This document shows positions 1-8,782 of a stretch of DNA of 64,000 bases, one piece after another. A program made the translations under genes and the position numbers. A model generated the notes under the pieces. The model was not told the origin of the DNA, did no database searches, and was given only the letters and a program-made list of their open reading frames with translations. The stretch comes from Treponema_I sp045616125 (GTDB taxonomy: Bacteria; Spirochaetota; Spirochaetia; Treponematales; Treponemataceae): positions 44,309 to 108,308 of the forward strand of contig JAZLGC010000092.1 of the NCBI GenBank assembly GCA_045616125.1, read 5' to 3'. Position 1 is the stretch's first letter. Every line of letters starts with the position of its first letter.

Positions 1-267
1 AGTTCCGGTTCCCGTCAAGGTATTCACAAAAATCAATATTTCTTCCAGAACCGATGCATTCAGTTCATACCAGATGAACTTTCCTTCCCGTTCATCCCGG
101 ATTAAGTCTGCCGCCTTCAAAACAGAAAGGTGCCGCGATATGGCAGCACCACTGATATCGAACTTTTCGCTGATTTCACCGGCAGTCATGCGGCCGGCTT
201 TCAGCATATTCAGTATCTTTCGTCTTGTAGGATCAGCAAGAGCCTGTAAGGTATCCTGTAATCCCAT
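1..267 (-). CDS. ArsR-family transcriptional regulator (3' end outside window)
   Basis: The first 89 codons of a winged-helix repressor are present and the C-terminus runs off the window. The N-terminus reads MGLQDTLQALADPTRRKIL, the standard opening of ArsR/SdpR-type regulators. It is followed by the recognition helix region (AGEISEKFDISGAAISRHL) and a wing containing REGKFIWYEL. There is no obvious cysteine metal-binding motif in the visible part, so it resembles SdpR-like members more than a classic arsenic sensor. It starts 9 bases after the stop of the YhfC-like membrane protein gene and is therefore co-transcribed with it. The perfect inverted repeat at 1104-1140, over the operon promoter, is its likely operator (inference). 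Family is certain; inducer is unknown. Confidence 0.9.
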   Translation of the reverse strand, partial: MGLQDTLQALADPTRRKILNMLKAGRMTAGEISEKFDISGAAISRHLSVLKAADLIRDEREGKFIWYELNASVLEEILIFVNTLTGTGT

Positions 268-276
268 AAGTTCAGT

Positions 277-1050
277 TTACTTCTTCCGGATAGTTTTTGC
301 CACCAGAATCATGCCCACTGCAATGAAAGCAATGACGATTTCTGTTCCGATGGCCCCGATGAATGAGGATGCGATGACTGAAGCAAAATCCAGGATGAAA
401 TGGAAGGCACAGGCAAGGGCAATGTATCCGCCGTTCTTTTTTACTACCCCACGCCACATAATCATGGACATGGCAATTTGAGCTGTAATGGCAAACAGGC
501 GTTCCACAATGCCAAGACCATACATCCAGGCAGGTGTGGTACAAAGCTGCATCACCTGGTTCTGAACAGCGGCAAGAGATGCTGCATCAAGGCCGGCAGT
601 CTGGGTAGCAAGGGCACCGGAGTTGAATGACAGAGAAACGGCGATGTTTGAAATCATGGTAACACCCAACAGCATGAAGGCTTCAAAGCCACCGTGTCCG
701 GCTCCGTACATGATGCCGGCATCATCCTGGGTGTGGTATTTTTTGAGAAAGAACTTCATGGTAAGAAATCGGCCTGTTTCTTCAAACAAGGTTGCAGCAA
801 AGGCCCCGTACAGGCCATAAAGCCAGATATTTGACTGAATGGCAGCGCCGGCTGCAGATGACAGCACCAGCTGATGAAGGATTGGTTCCAGAATGATGGC
901 AGTTACCAGAAAGGTAAGACAGCCGAAAAGGAACGGCTGCCAGGGCTGTTTGAAACGGATTTTCAAGACAAAGAACAGGGACAGGAAAACAGCGGTGGTA
1001 ACCAGAGCTGAAATTGCCATACAAACGATACTGAGAGTGCTTACGGTCAT
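277..1050 (-). CDS. YhfC-family intramembrane metalloprotease-like membrane protein
   Basis: A polytopic membrane protein of 257 residues with about seven hydrophobic segments. Conserved polar motifs sit inside or next to membrane helices: EETGR near residue 90, GHGGFEA near 117 and HFILD near 217. These match the YhfC (former DUF2324) family, which is related to CPBP/abortive-infection type membrane proteases, so peptidase activity is inferred from the family only. The start chosen is the ATG at 1050, which has AGGAGG seven bases upstream. An in-frame ATG 20 codons earlier lies inside the operator and is rejected. It is the first gene of a two-gene operon with the ArsR-type regulator, a common pairing for SdpI/YhfC-type membrane proteins. 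Confidence 0.8.
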   Translation of the reverse strand: MTVSTLSIVCMAISALVTTAVFLSLFFVLKIRFKQPWQPFLFGCLTFLVTAIILEPILHQLVLSSAAGAAIQSNIWLYGLYGAFAATLFEETGRFLTMKFFLKKYHTQDDAGIMYGAGHGGFEAFMLLGVTMISNIAVSLSFNSGALATQTAGLDAASLAAVQNQVMQLCTTPAWMYGLGIVERLFAITAQIAMSMIMWRGVVKKNGGYIALACAFHFILDFASVIASSFIGAIGTEIVIAFIAVGMILVAKTIRKK

Positions 1051-1103
1051 TGTGTACCTCCTGTCAAACGAACCGGCATACTGCGCTGATGCCATTGCCT
1101 CAA

Positions 1104-1166
1104 GATTCATTTAACATTTAACTTAATTGTTAAATGAATCATAGCGCCATCTTTTCCACTTGTCAA
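1104..1166 (-). promoter_or_regulatory. Sigma-70 promoter with perfect inverted-repeat operator for the YhfC-ArsR operon
   Basis: On the minus strand TTGACA (1166-1161) is followed after exactly 17 bases by TATGAT (1143-1138). The arms GATTCATTTAACA (1104-1116) and TGTTAAATGAATC (1128-1140) are perfect 13-base inverted repeats 11 bases apart. They overlap the -10 box and cover the transcription start. A repressor bound there would block initiation, as ArsR proteins do, so autoregulation by the downstream ArsR gene is likely. Confidence 0.8.
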
Positions 1167-1303
1167 TCCTGATGAACCGGAATGCCTGCTGGTAGTTGAC
1201 TACATTGTCAGGATGCATTTGCTGCGCTACACTATTTTCATACTATTTTATGATTCTTACTGAACTGATTGTTCTGGTAAGAGGTGCTTCTAGAGGAGTT
1301 TAT

Positions 1304-1888
1304 ATGAAAAACACAAAAATTATGGGAACTGTACTTGCAGTTCTGATGCTGGTTGCAATGACCGGTTGTACTTTCCTAGCCGATGACAACTTTACTCCGG
1401 TAACAAAGATTTCTGAACTTGCAGGTACTTGGGAATATTCTCAGACCGCAAAACAGTTGGGACTGGATGTATCACTTGCAGGATACAAAGTTGACGGAAA
1501 GGCTGACAGTCGTATGAATATTTCAAAAGTAAATAATGACTGGGTAATGAAGAGTTCATACACTGCAAAATGGTATCTGACTACCGAAAATGGTACGTTT
1601 AGCGATTCAACTGTAAAAACTTTGGAAAACTTAGTCTTTAAAACACAGGCAAAAGATGACAATACCGGTGCCAGTGCAGAATACTCACTTACCCTTTCAA
1701 GCGATAAGAAAACCATTACCGTAAAGGCATCTGTAGAATCGCCTAAAGTAGCAGTACATGCTGACTACGACGCCGACATTTCAGTACTGAACCTTGGTGG
1801 CACCGTACAGATCAACAGTATGGGCAACAGACTCAAGATCGGCGAAGGCGATGATGCCCTCACTCTGAAAAAGAAAGGCCTGTTCTAA
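1304..1888 (+). CDS. Small secreted lipoprotein, function unknown
   Basis: A 194-residue protein with a lipoprotein signal peptide: MKNTK, a hydrophobic core, then AMTGC with the lipidated cysteine at position 22. This is a loose lipobox of the kind spirochaetes accept. The mature part is polar and beta-rich by eye, with alternating T/S/K residues and an SSDKKTITVKA strand near residue 145. It reads like a lipocalin-type or beta-sandwich domain, but I recognise no family. The ATG at 1304 is chosen because GAGGAG lies just upstream and the signal peptide starts there; the longer frame from 1196 adds an unrelated hydrophobic stretch. The gene stands alone, with four tandem 22-bp repeats and a bidirectional terminator downstream. 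Confidence 0.75.
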   Translation: MKNTKIMGTVLAVLMLVAMTGCTFLADDNFTPVTKISELAGTWEYSQTAKQLGLDVSLAGYKVDGKADSRMNISKVNNDWVMKSSYTAKWYLTTENGTFSDSTVKTLENLVFKTQAKDDNTGASAEYSLTLSSDKKTITVKASVESPKVAVHADYDADISVLNLGGTVQINSMGNRLKIGEGDDALTLKKKGLF

Positions 1889-1914
1889 TACCCCATTTTA
1901 AGATGCTGAATCAA

Positions 1915-2002
1915 ATTCAGCATGACAGTTCTGTTTATTCAGCATGATAGTTCTGTTTATTCAGCATGACAGTTCTGTTTATTCAGCATGGCAGTTCTGT
2001 TC
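1915..2002. repeat. Four tandem 22-bp repeats
   Basis: Four consecutive 22-base units begin with ATTCAGCATG and end with AGTTCTGTT(T/C), at 1915, 1937, 1959 and 1981. They differ at only a few positions. The first unit doubles as the right arm of a TGCTGAA...TTCAGCA hairpin (1904-1923), which matches the dispersed hairpin family also seen at 29620 and 53282. The array lies between the lipoprotein stop codon and the terminator. Confidence 0.9.
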
Positions 2003-2023
2003 AATAAAAAATGCTATGTCCGT

Positions 2024-2075
2024 AAAAAAAACTGCTCAGCATGACACACTTCACAGTCATACTGAGCAGTTTTTT
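2024..2075. terminator. Bidirectional intrinsic terminator
   Basis: Arms AACTGCTCAGCATGAC (2030-2045) and GTCATACTGAGCAGTT (2056-2071) pair over 16 positions with one mismatch. An A-run precedes and a T-run follows, so the hairpin works on both strands. It separates the lipoprotein gene (+) from the DUF4954 gene (-), whose 3' ends converge here. Confidence 0.85.
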
Positions 2076-2103
2076 ATCATTATCCTGCCGTACTATCGCA
2101 AGA

Positions 2104-4293
2104 TTAATCAAGAACGTGTGAGAAAAGAGTCTCCAGTTCCATATTGAACGTTTCTGTATCTCGTTTCAGCTCTTTCAGGAAGCTGTTATCTTCCAGCCGG
2201 CCAACTACAGCCAGCATTTCTTCTTCATTTTCGTAGGTAATGGTCCTGAAATAATCCGTGTAGTCTTTCTGACGTGATGAAATACTGCTTTCATACATAT
2301 AGTTGCTTACGGCAATAACATCCTCATAAATATCCCGATAGATGTCCTGGGTAAACTCTTCCATGGATCTGCTGTACAGCTGTTCCATAACATAAATAGC
2401 ATATCGGGCTTTCCAAGCTTCATAGTTCTGCTGGCATTCATCATAGAACTGATGAATCTGATCCCAGCTGTCTACGGTACCGGATTTTATGGCATCAAAA
2501 AGACCATCGAGCTTAGCCTGAGGAATGACCTGTCCGCCAACGTTGGTCCACTGGGTATACAGCGGAATCATGTCAATTTCGGACAATGTCAGGGTTAATT
2601 CAGAAAGTTCCTGTCCACCGTGAGTAGAACACCAGGCTGCAAGAGTTTTACAGGCAAAATACTTTGCCACTTTGCGGTATTCCTTGTATCCCTGCGCAGC
2701 ATTGATGATTCGTGCTCCATAGCGCTTCATACACTGATTGTCTTCAAGAATGATATCGCTGTTTACATTATGGTGCAGATAATCTTTTGCCAGCTGATAC
2801 AGGTTATCAGTATCATCAGTCTTGTTGGCAAACCAGGCATCATTTTCTTTCAGCCAGTGTTTTGTCAGAACGATGATGCGGTCAAGGCTTGCCATGATTT
2901 CCTGTACGGTGTCAGGAGCCAGCGGATCAGTTTCAATGTTCTGTACCTTAATCTTGCGTTTGTCGCGTTTCAGGAACTTGCTGTTGTTGCGTGCCATGGC
3001 AAACATGTTATGGCGGAACCAGTAGGCCGGCATAATGGTAATAGGTTCATCAGGACCGTTACTGGCCACAAGACTGAACGGATAGGTAATGTTCAACTCA
3101 GCCTGGTAACTTCCTTTAGAGATAAGACTGAATGCGGCAAACCGGCTGTTGTGCTTGAAGTCTGAACAGAGTCCCGGCCAGAAACCGCGTTCTGCATAAA
3201 TTTCGCCATCCGGACTGCGGCTGTTGTGGTTGGACCCGATAGTTGCACCTGACGCAATATTGCTCTGTCCCATAACGGTAGCCGCAATAAGGAATGATGA
3301 GTTGTGGTGCTGTTCATGGAACGGGAAAATCAGGTTATTCAGGAGTTCGCAACAGGAGACGGTACTGTTATCGCCAAGAACCGTGTTCAAAAGACGTGCC
3401 CCGTACTTTAACTGACAGTTGCGGCCAATAATGAAGCGGACTGCCACAGCCTGGTAAAATACCTTACTGCCATATCCCATTATACCGTTTACCATTTCAA
3501 CGCCTTCACCAATCTGACTTGGTTCAGCCTCACTTGAAAGCACGGTAATATTCTTTAATTTGAAGGCGCCTTTGATATATGCAGCACTGCAGATTTTGGC
3601 ATCCTTGATAAGGGTAGTATTTTTAATAATGACATCGTCTTCAACGATACCATAAGTATCACGCTTTTTGCTGAAGGGTTTTTCGGTAATTTCCTTAAAT
3701 CGGTTCATCAGCTCTGTATCGCCGCGGTTCCGGCTCCAGATAAAGGCATCAGCTGGAATCATGCTTTCAAAGGGCAGAATGGCGCGGCCATCGTTTTCGT
3801 TGGCAACCCCTATCCAGATGCGGTCATCTTCGGATTCACCTTCTTTCAGGACACCATTTCCGAACTTACAGTGATTGGTACAGCTCATTTCCTGAATATT
3901 GAACAGAATGACACGGTTACCTATTTTGTAGTTTTTCAGATAGCGCACATTGCGGATTGCAACATCATCCCCCAGCACTACGTTACGCAACAGACTGTTA
4001 TATACGCCGGTGCGGAGAATAAGATCGTGGTATTTCAGGGTTGAAGCAGTAAGACGGCCGATAACGACCTGTCCCTGAAATTCACTGTTGCATAAAAGGG
4101 CCGGATCAAAATCGGCACTAACATAAATATTGTTCCATTCCGGGTCAGAAGAACGGTTTCTGTTTTTTATCAGAATTTCTTTTTCAGCGGCCGTAAGCTG
4201 CCGCTTGCCGGCAAGATGTTCAGCAGACGGAAAGTAGCGTGACGCCTCACTGGCAGCCACAGACTCCGGTGTGATAGTTTCTACGGTTATCAT
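2104..4293 (-). CDS. DUF4954-family protein with left-handed beta-helix-like repeats
   Basis: A soluble protein of 729 residues with no signal peptide. The N-terminal half contains imperfect hexapeptide-like turns (for example VVLGDDVAIRN, YKIGNRVILFN and AKICSAAYIKG). These are typical of left-handed beta-helix proteins such as sugar-nucleotide acyl- and nucleotidyltransferases. The C-terminal third is helical and highly charged. The architecture matches the family annotated DUF4954 in spirochaetes and Bacteroidetes, whose role is unknown. The start is the ATG at 4293, six bases after AGGAG; the upstream ATG at 4323 lacks this. The gene is divergent from the M16-like gene and their promoter regions overlap within about 60 bases. 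Confidence 0.75.
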   Translation of the reverse strand: MITVETITPESVAASEASRYFPSAEHLAGKRQLTAAEKEILIKNRNRSSDPEWNNIYVSADFDPALLCNSEFQGQVVIGRLTASTLKYHDLILRTGVYNSLLRNVVLGDDVAIRNVRYLKNYKIGNRVILFNIQEMSCTNHCKFGNGVLKEGESEDDRIWIGVANENDGRAILPFESMIPADAFIWSRNRGDTELMNRFKEITEKPFSKKRDTYGIVEDDVIIKNTTLIKDAKICSAAYIKGAFKLKNITVLSSEAEPSQIGEGVEMVNGIMGYGSKVFYQAVAVRFIIGRNCQLKYGARLLNTVLGDNSTVSCCELLNNLIFPFHEQHHNSSFLIAATVMGQSNIASGATIGSNHNSRSPDGEIYAERGFWPGLCSDFKHNSRFAAFSLISKGSYQAELNITYPFSLVASNGPDEPITIMPAYWFRHNMFAMARNNSKFLKRDKRKIKVQNIETDPLAPDTVQEIMASLDRIIVLTKHWLKENDAWFANKTDDTDNLYQLAKDYLHHNVNSDIILEDNQCMKRYGARIINAAQGYKEYRKVAKYFACKTLAAWCSTHGGQELSELTLTLSEIDMIPLYTQWTNVGGQVIPQAKLDGLFDAIKSGTVDSWDQIHQFYDECQQNYEAWKARYAIYVMEQLYSRSMEEFTQDIYRDIYEDVIAVSNYMYESSISSRQKDYTDYFRTITYENEEEMLAVVGRLEDNSFLKELKRDTETFNMELETLFSHVLD

Positions 4294-4337
4294 TTTTTCT
4301 CCTATGGTAGAGTTTACAACCATGGCTGTCTTTGCGC

Positions 4338-4343
4338 TATACT
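4338..4343 (+). promoter_or_regulatory. -10 box predicting a leaderless mRNA for the M16-like gene
   Basis: TATACT ends six bases before the ATG at 4350, so a start seven bases past the -10 falls on the A of the ATG. No Shine-Dalgarno precedes the ATG. A weak TTTACA at 4313-4318 could be the -35, with a 19-base spacer. Confidence 0.55.
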
Positions 4344-4349
4344 GAACAC

Positions 4350-7172
4350 ATGAAAAAACGCGCTGCTATCGTCCTTTTCCTGTGTATCCTGTTGATTTCC
4401 GTGTCTTTGCATGCCCAGAATGCCGCACCGCAATACACCCGTTCCGGTGACGGTCTTACCACTTTTGTTCTGGAAAACGGCATGGAAGTATATCTGCTGC
4501 CAACAGCCGAAACTCCGGTTGCCCAGATTATTTTTGCCGTAAAAGCAGGCTACAGAAGCCAGACTCCAGAAACAACCGGAGTACCTGAATTATACAGCCG
4601 GCTGTTTTTTGATGCTGGCGAAAAAGGTCTTGCTGCATTTACGGCTGCAGGTGCCCGGGAGCTGTATTCCAGCTGCTTCAACGATGTAGTGCATTACAGC
4701 ATGCAGTGTCCGGATATTGCACTGGAAGACGTACTCACCGCCCTATCACGGTGCGCCATTGACCCACGTCTGAGCAACGCGGAAATTGAGAAAACCCACG
4801 CCGGACTTCTTGAGGAAAAACAACAGTGGGCAGAAAGCGTTTCCGGCTATATAAACAGCGCCACAGACACGGTTATTTTCAGCAGTGCCCCCTGGCAGTT
4901 TGATACCGGCATCTTTCCTGAAAGTTTTCAGAAGAATTCCACCGAAGAATTACGGGGAATGCTGGCGTCCCATGCAGGGAAATATTATACCCCGAATAAC
5001 AGTGCCATTTTTATTGCCACGTCCCGGGACAGTGGTGCAGTTCTAGCAAAAGTGAAAGAATTATTTGGAAACTGGAAACGGGGAGCGTATACGGTTTCGG
5101 CCCCTGATGGCTTTTTCAGACCGATGACAGAAGACGAAAGTCATGGTGGAAACGCAGAAAAGTATGTTCTTGTAAGCGATGATTTTTCTACAGATTACAA
5201 CCAGTTCATTATCCAGTATGTAGGAACACAGCAGACTTCTGACATGAGTTCCATTGCAGCCTGGCAGACAGCAGCACTGGTACTGCAGCAGAACCTGGAA
5301 CTTGCCACTACCCTCACTACTACCACTACCGGCATTGACGACTACAGCCTGTACAACATTGCTTTTACCCAGGCCTCATCAGTACCACGGCTGGTGTTCC
5401 AATGTCTTTCTGACAGTAAGAAGCAAAGTCCTGATGTACAGGGAAATGCCATTCTTACCGCATTGAATAACCGCAGTCTTTTCAGCGAAGCCGGTGTTGC
5501 TGCAGCCAAGGAACAGGTGGAATCCCAGGCAGTCAGCGCCCGGACCAGATCAGCTCTTTTACTGGAAGCAGTTGCCCTGAACTGGGCATACGGTGGTTCC
5601 AGTTACTTCTACGATTTTCCGCAGGTTACGGCAGAGCTTTCTGTTAAGCAGGTTGCAGCTGCCACCAGCGGTACACCGGTTCTTTTTGTACTGCTGCATA
5701 CCAAGAACTGGAAGCAGTATGGTGGTCAGCTGACAAACGCTGGATATACCCTTATTACCCCGGAAGAATCAGCCTGGTATTCAAAACCGCAATATGCCCA
5801 GCAGCGGCAGCTTGCCTTAAAAGAAGCAGCCGACAGTGCCGTAGCTGTAAGCCCTGAAGAATCTGATACCAATGCCGCAGGAGCCCCCGCTTCAATCAGT
5901 TCCTACAGCAACGTAGCAGAAACCATGTGGCAGGTTCGCCTTTCAAACGATATTCCGGTGCTTATCAGGCGTGAACCACATAGTCAGGGAGTAACACTGC
6001 GCATTACCGTTACCGGTGGAGAAACCCAGCATCCGGCCACCCAACGGGGGCTTGAAACTGCAACCATCATGGCAGCAGCAGAAAACATCCGGAAAAACAT
6101 CAGTTCACGCAGTTTTGACGCCACTGTCAGCCAGGAAACAGGGCTCTGGAATTCAAGTATTACCATTACAACGGCTGCTCCCTACGCAGATGACGCTATT
6201 TCAGCCATAGGAAAAGCCCTGTTTTACGAAACCGTTACTACCAGTCAGGCAGACGGTATTCTATACAACATGCAGTATCAGTGGCGTCTTACGCAGGGAT
6301 CCCTTGATTTCCAGATGCTGTGCGATGCCATGCAGCAGTGTTACGGCAAAAATCCAGCAGCAGCCTGGTATACCAGCACCGGAGACCTGCTAACCGGGAT
6401 TTCCATGTCTGAACTAACAAAGTCTTATGCAGAACTTCTTTCCCCAGACCGGTACACCGTAACACTTATTGCACAGAATCCAGACCTGTACCTTTCTCAG
6501 CTTGAAAAAGTATTCGGCACCATTCTGCAACCCCGATACCTTTCTTCTCAGGCAGTAACTCTGGCAGAAAACAACAGACCTGCAGTTCCCGATAGTACCC
6601 GGTTTGTAACACTGAACCATATTTTTACCACCGACATAAAGGCGGAAGATGCAGGTCCCCGCCCCCTTCATCTTATCCCCACAACCAAATTTGATGACCC
6701 GGTACACTATTATTTTGCCGGTCCTGCCGTTACTGACGAACAGTATCCCCTGTTTATGGCACTGATGTTTGAGCTGGAAGAAAATCTGAACCGTCAGTGG
6801 GAAAACGGCGTAGAGCTGCAGGTTCTCTGCCCAGAAAACCCCATTATCCAGGTAATTTTCAAAAGTGTCCCTCAGAAAACCGACGTATTCCCCATTTTTG
6901 CAAGCGCCTTCAATTCGCTGCAGGATACCCACTCAGACGAGCAGATCCGGTTGCTGAAAACCCGTGCAATTACCCGTCTTTTTGACAACAACGCACTACT
7001 TATGGAACAGGGCTGGCTGTACGGAAAAGATGCCACCATCTACACCAGACAGTATCAGGCACTGGAACGGGCTCAGTGGCAGGATTTCGATGCAGCCCTT
7101 GACGTACTGCGGCCAAAGTTCAACATTCTGGAACTGTTGTCTGATACCCGAAAAATCGTGCAGAAAAAGTGA
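4350..7172 (+). CDS. Exported M16-type (insulinase-fold) peptidase homolog, probably inactive
   Basis: A 940-residue protein with a signal peptide (hydrophobic core ending near SLHAQ, residues 1-22), so it is exported to the periplasm. The N-terminal segment GLTTFVLENGMEVYLLP and the repeated two-lobe layout are those of M16 peptidases. Where active members have the zinc motif HxxEH (context TGxxHFxEHxxF), this protein reads TGVPELYSRLFF. All three ligand or catalytic positions are replaced, so proteolysis is unlikely. M16 homologs of this kind often act as a non-catalytic partner subunit. The gene is followed without a gap by 5-formyl-THF cyclo-ligase. Family is confident; inactivity follows from the missing motif. 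Confidence 0.8.
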   Translation: MKKRAAIVLFLCILLISVSLHAQNAAPQYTRSGDGLTTFVLENGMEVYLLPTAETPVAQIIFAVKAGYRSQTPETTGVPELYSRLFFDAGEKGLAAFTAAGARELYSSCFNDVVHYSMQCPDIALEDVLTALSRCAIDPRLSNAEIEKTHAGLLEEKQQWAESVSGYINSATDTVIFSSAPWQFDTGIFPESFQKNSTEELRGMLASHAGKYYTPNNSAIFIATSRDSGAVLAKVKELFGNWKRGAYTVSAPDGFFRPMTEDESHGGNAEKYVLVSDDFSTDYNQFIIQYVGTQQTSDMSSIAAWQTAALVLQQNLELATTLTTTTTGIDDYSLYNIAFTQASSVPRLVFQCLSDSKKQSPDVQGNAILTALNNRSLFSEAGVAAAKEQVESQAVSARTRSALLLEAVALNWAYGGSSYFYDFPQVTAELSVKQVAAATSGTPVLFVLLHTKNWKQYGGQLTNAGYTLITPEESAWYSKPQYAQQRQLALKEAADSAVAVSPEESDTNAAGAPASISSYSNVAETMWQVRLSNDIPVLIRREPHSQGVTLRITVTGGETQHPATQRGLETATIMAAAENIRKNISSRSFDATVSQETGLWNSSITITTAAPYADDAISAIGKALFYETVTTSQADGILYNMQYQWRLTQGSLDFQMLCDAMQQCYGKNPAAAWYTSTGDLLTGISMSELTKSYAELLSPDRYTVTLIAQNPDLYLSQLEKVFGTILQPRYLSSQAVTLAENNRPAVPDSTRFVTLNHIFTTDIKAEDAGPRPLHLIPTTKFDDPVHYYFAGPAVTDEQYPLFMALMFELEENLNRQWENGVELQVLCPENPIIQVIFKSVPQKTDVFPIFASAFNSLQDTHSDEQIRLLKTRAITRLFDNNALLMEQGWLYGKDATIYTRQYQALERAQWQDFDAALDVLRPKFNILELLSDTRKIVQKK

Positions 7173-7180
7173 GTTGTACT

Positions 7181-7783
7181 ATGAATGAACCGGTAACCGG
7201 AACAAAAGATGAAATCAGACAGAAAATGAAAATGCGACTCAAGGAAATAAAAGCCCTGGAATCCATTCACGTTTCCCAAAGCATGCTGGCAACAGACCGG
7301 CTTCTTGAGCACCCGCTGATACAGCAGGCATCGACAGTTCTGGCCTTTGTCAGCTATGGAACGGAAATAGACACCACTTTTCTGATACAGGAACTGCTGG
7401 CGTCCGGAAAACAGGTGGCCCTACCCAGAACTACCGGTGACACCATGACCTTTCACCTTCTGCCATCTTCTGCCACAAAGGACAACTGGGCCAGTTATCT
7501 GGAACCGGGAGACTTTGGCATTTTAGTACCAAAATCAACACTGCCGGTATTTGAACCATCACCCAGTAACGGATCTGCAGTTGTGGTTCTTCCAGGCCTT
7601 GCTTTTGACCGGCAAAAGAACCGGCTAGGAAAAGGCAAAGGCTTTTACGACCGATACCTTGCTACCTGGATTACCGTTCCCACCATCGGATTCTGCTTTG
7701 ACTGCCAGGTAATTTCTGAAGTTCCCTGCACCAATCTTGATGCCCCGGTAAACGCCATCGTTACCGATCTTCAGACCATCTGA
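7181..7783 (+). CDS. 5-formyltetrahydrofolate cyclo-ligase
   Basis: This enzyme converts 5-formyl-THF to 5,10-methenyl-THF using ATP, returning a storage folate to one-carbon metabolism. The diagnostic C-terminal block VLPGLAFDRQKNRLGKGKG, then FYDRYL, is present near residues 132-158. The 200-residue length is typical. The ATG at 7181, with GTGAG about eight bases upstream, is preferred. A GTG at 7169 overlapping the preceding stop codon is also possible and would add four residues. The gene is translationally close to the M16-like gene, but no functional link is evident. Confidence 0.9.
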   Translation: MNEPVTGTKDEIRQKMKMRLKEIKALESIHVSQSMLATDRLLEHPLIQQASTVLAFVSYGTEIDTTFLIQELLASGKQVALPRTTGDTMTFHLLPSSATKDNWASYLEPGDFGILVPKSTLPVFEPSPSNGSAVVVLPGLAFDRQKNRLGKGKGFYDRYLATWITVPTIGFCFDCQVISEVPCTNLDAPVNAIVTDLQTI

Positions 7784-7848
7784 AAAATCCAATACCAAAC
7801 CGAAAATTTTCTACCGTCAACCTACTTTTTTCGCAACCGGTTGCCGTG

Positions 7849-7854
7849 TATACT
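7849..7854 (+). promoter_or_regulatory. -10 box predicting a leaderless mRNA for the GH17-like gene
   Basis: TATACT ends seven bases before the ATG at 7862. The bases between are a CT run with no Shine-Dalgarno, so the predicted start site is one base upstream of the ATG. No clear -35 hexamer is visible. Confidence 0.55.
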
Positions 7855-7861
7855 CTCTCTC

Positions 7862-8782
7862 ATGAAAATTCTCGATTACGGCAGAGCTATCTGCTATTCT
7901 GGCTACCGTCACGGACAGAGCCCCATGACCGTGGCACCCTCAAAAGATGAAATCAAAGAAGATCTGGAAATTCTTGTAAAAGACGGATACCGGTACCTTC
8001 GTATGTATGATCCCAACGTGCACGCAGAACGGGTTCTGGAACTGATTAAGGAAAACAATTACCCATTGCAGTGCATGATTGGTGTTGATAACCAGCACGA
8101 AATCAATAACCCTAACTGCACCTGGAATCCCCAGCACGCATCTGACGAAGAACTGGCCGCCCACGCTGCACGAAATGACGCAGAAGTTGAAAAACTCATT
8201 GCACTGGTAAACCGTTTTCCGGAACAGGTATGTGCTGTTTCCATCGGTAACGAAAACACACCTTCCTGGGGAGAACACACGGTCAGCGAAGACCGCCTTA
8301 TCCAGCATGCACGCCGCCTTCGGGAAGGCACCGGAAAACCCGTAACTTTTAACGAAGGTTTCTTTGAATGGCCAAAACTGGCCCGCCTGGCAGAAGAAAT
8401 GGATTTTATCAGCGTACACAGCTATCCCTGGCACTACGGAAACACCATTGATGAAGCAGTTGCCGTAAATAAAGAACACTACGAAAAAACCTGTCAGACT
8501 TTCCCCGGAAAACAGGTGCTTTTTACGGAAATCGGCTGGTCTACCATGCCCAACGACGTGTCAAAAGGTGCAAATGAAGAAAACCAGGGCAGATACACAC
8601 AAGAAGTTCTGACCTGGCTTGATAAAGAACAGATTATCGGCTTTTTGTTTGAAGCCTTTGATGAACCCTGGAAAGCTCCTAAACCGGAAGGATCGGAAGC
8701 TCACTGGGGTCTGTACGATGTATCACGCAAAGCTAAAGCCGGCGCCGATGCTGTTCATAACCTGGAAAAAGCCGGGAAATGA
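7862..8782 (+). CDS. Glycoside hydrolase family 17-like protein (beta-1,3-glucanase fold)
   Basis: A 306-residue TIM-barrel glycosidase-like protein with no signal peptide, so probably cytoplasmic. Features of clan GH-A / GH17 are visible: GRAICYSGYRHGQSP near the start, SIGNENTPSWGEH near residue 130 with the candidate acid/base glutamate, VHSYPWHYG near 190, and the nucleophile motif FTEIGWS near 225. Family members cleave or remodel beta-1,3-glucans. A cytoplasmic enzyme would act on imported oligosaccharides, but the substrate is inferred only. The ATG at 7862 is chosen because a -10 box sits immediately before it. The 3' end overlaps the convergent aroA gene by 60 bases. Confidence 0.75.
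   Translation: MKILDYGRAICYSGYRHGQSPMTVAPSKDEIKEDLEILVKDGYRYLRMYDPNVHAERVLELIKENNYPLQCMIGVDNQHEINNPNCTWNPQHASDEELAAHAARNDAEVEKLIALVNRFPEQVCAVSIGNENTPSWGEHTVSEDRLIQHARRLREGTGKPVTFNEGFFEWPKLARLAEEMDFISVHSYPWHYGNTIDEAVAVNKEHYEKTCQTFPGKQVLFTEIGWSTMPNDVSKGANEENQGRYTQEVLTWLDKEQIIGFLFEAFDEPWKAPKPEGSEAHWGLYDVSRKAKAGADAVHNLEKAGK

Noticed and set aside
1944..2147. Open frame of 67 codons across the tandem repeats
   Set aside because: It is made of the 22-bp repeats and the terminator and overlaps the end of the DUF4954 gene; not a plausible gene.
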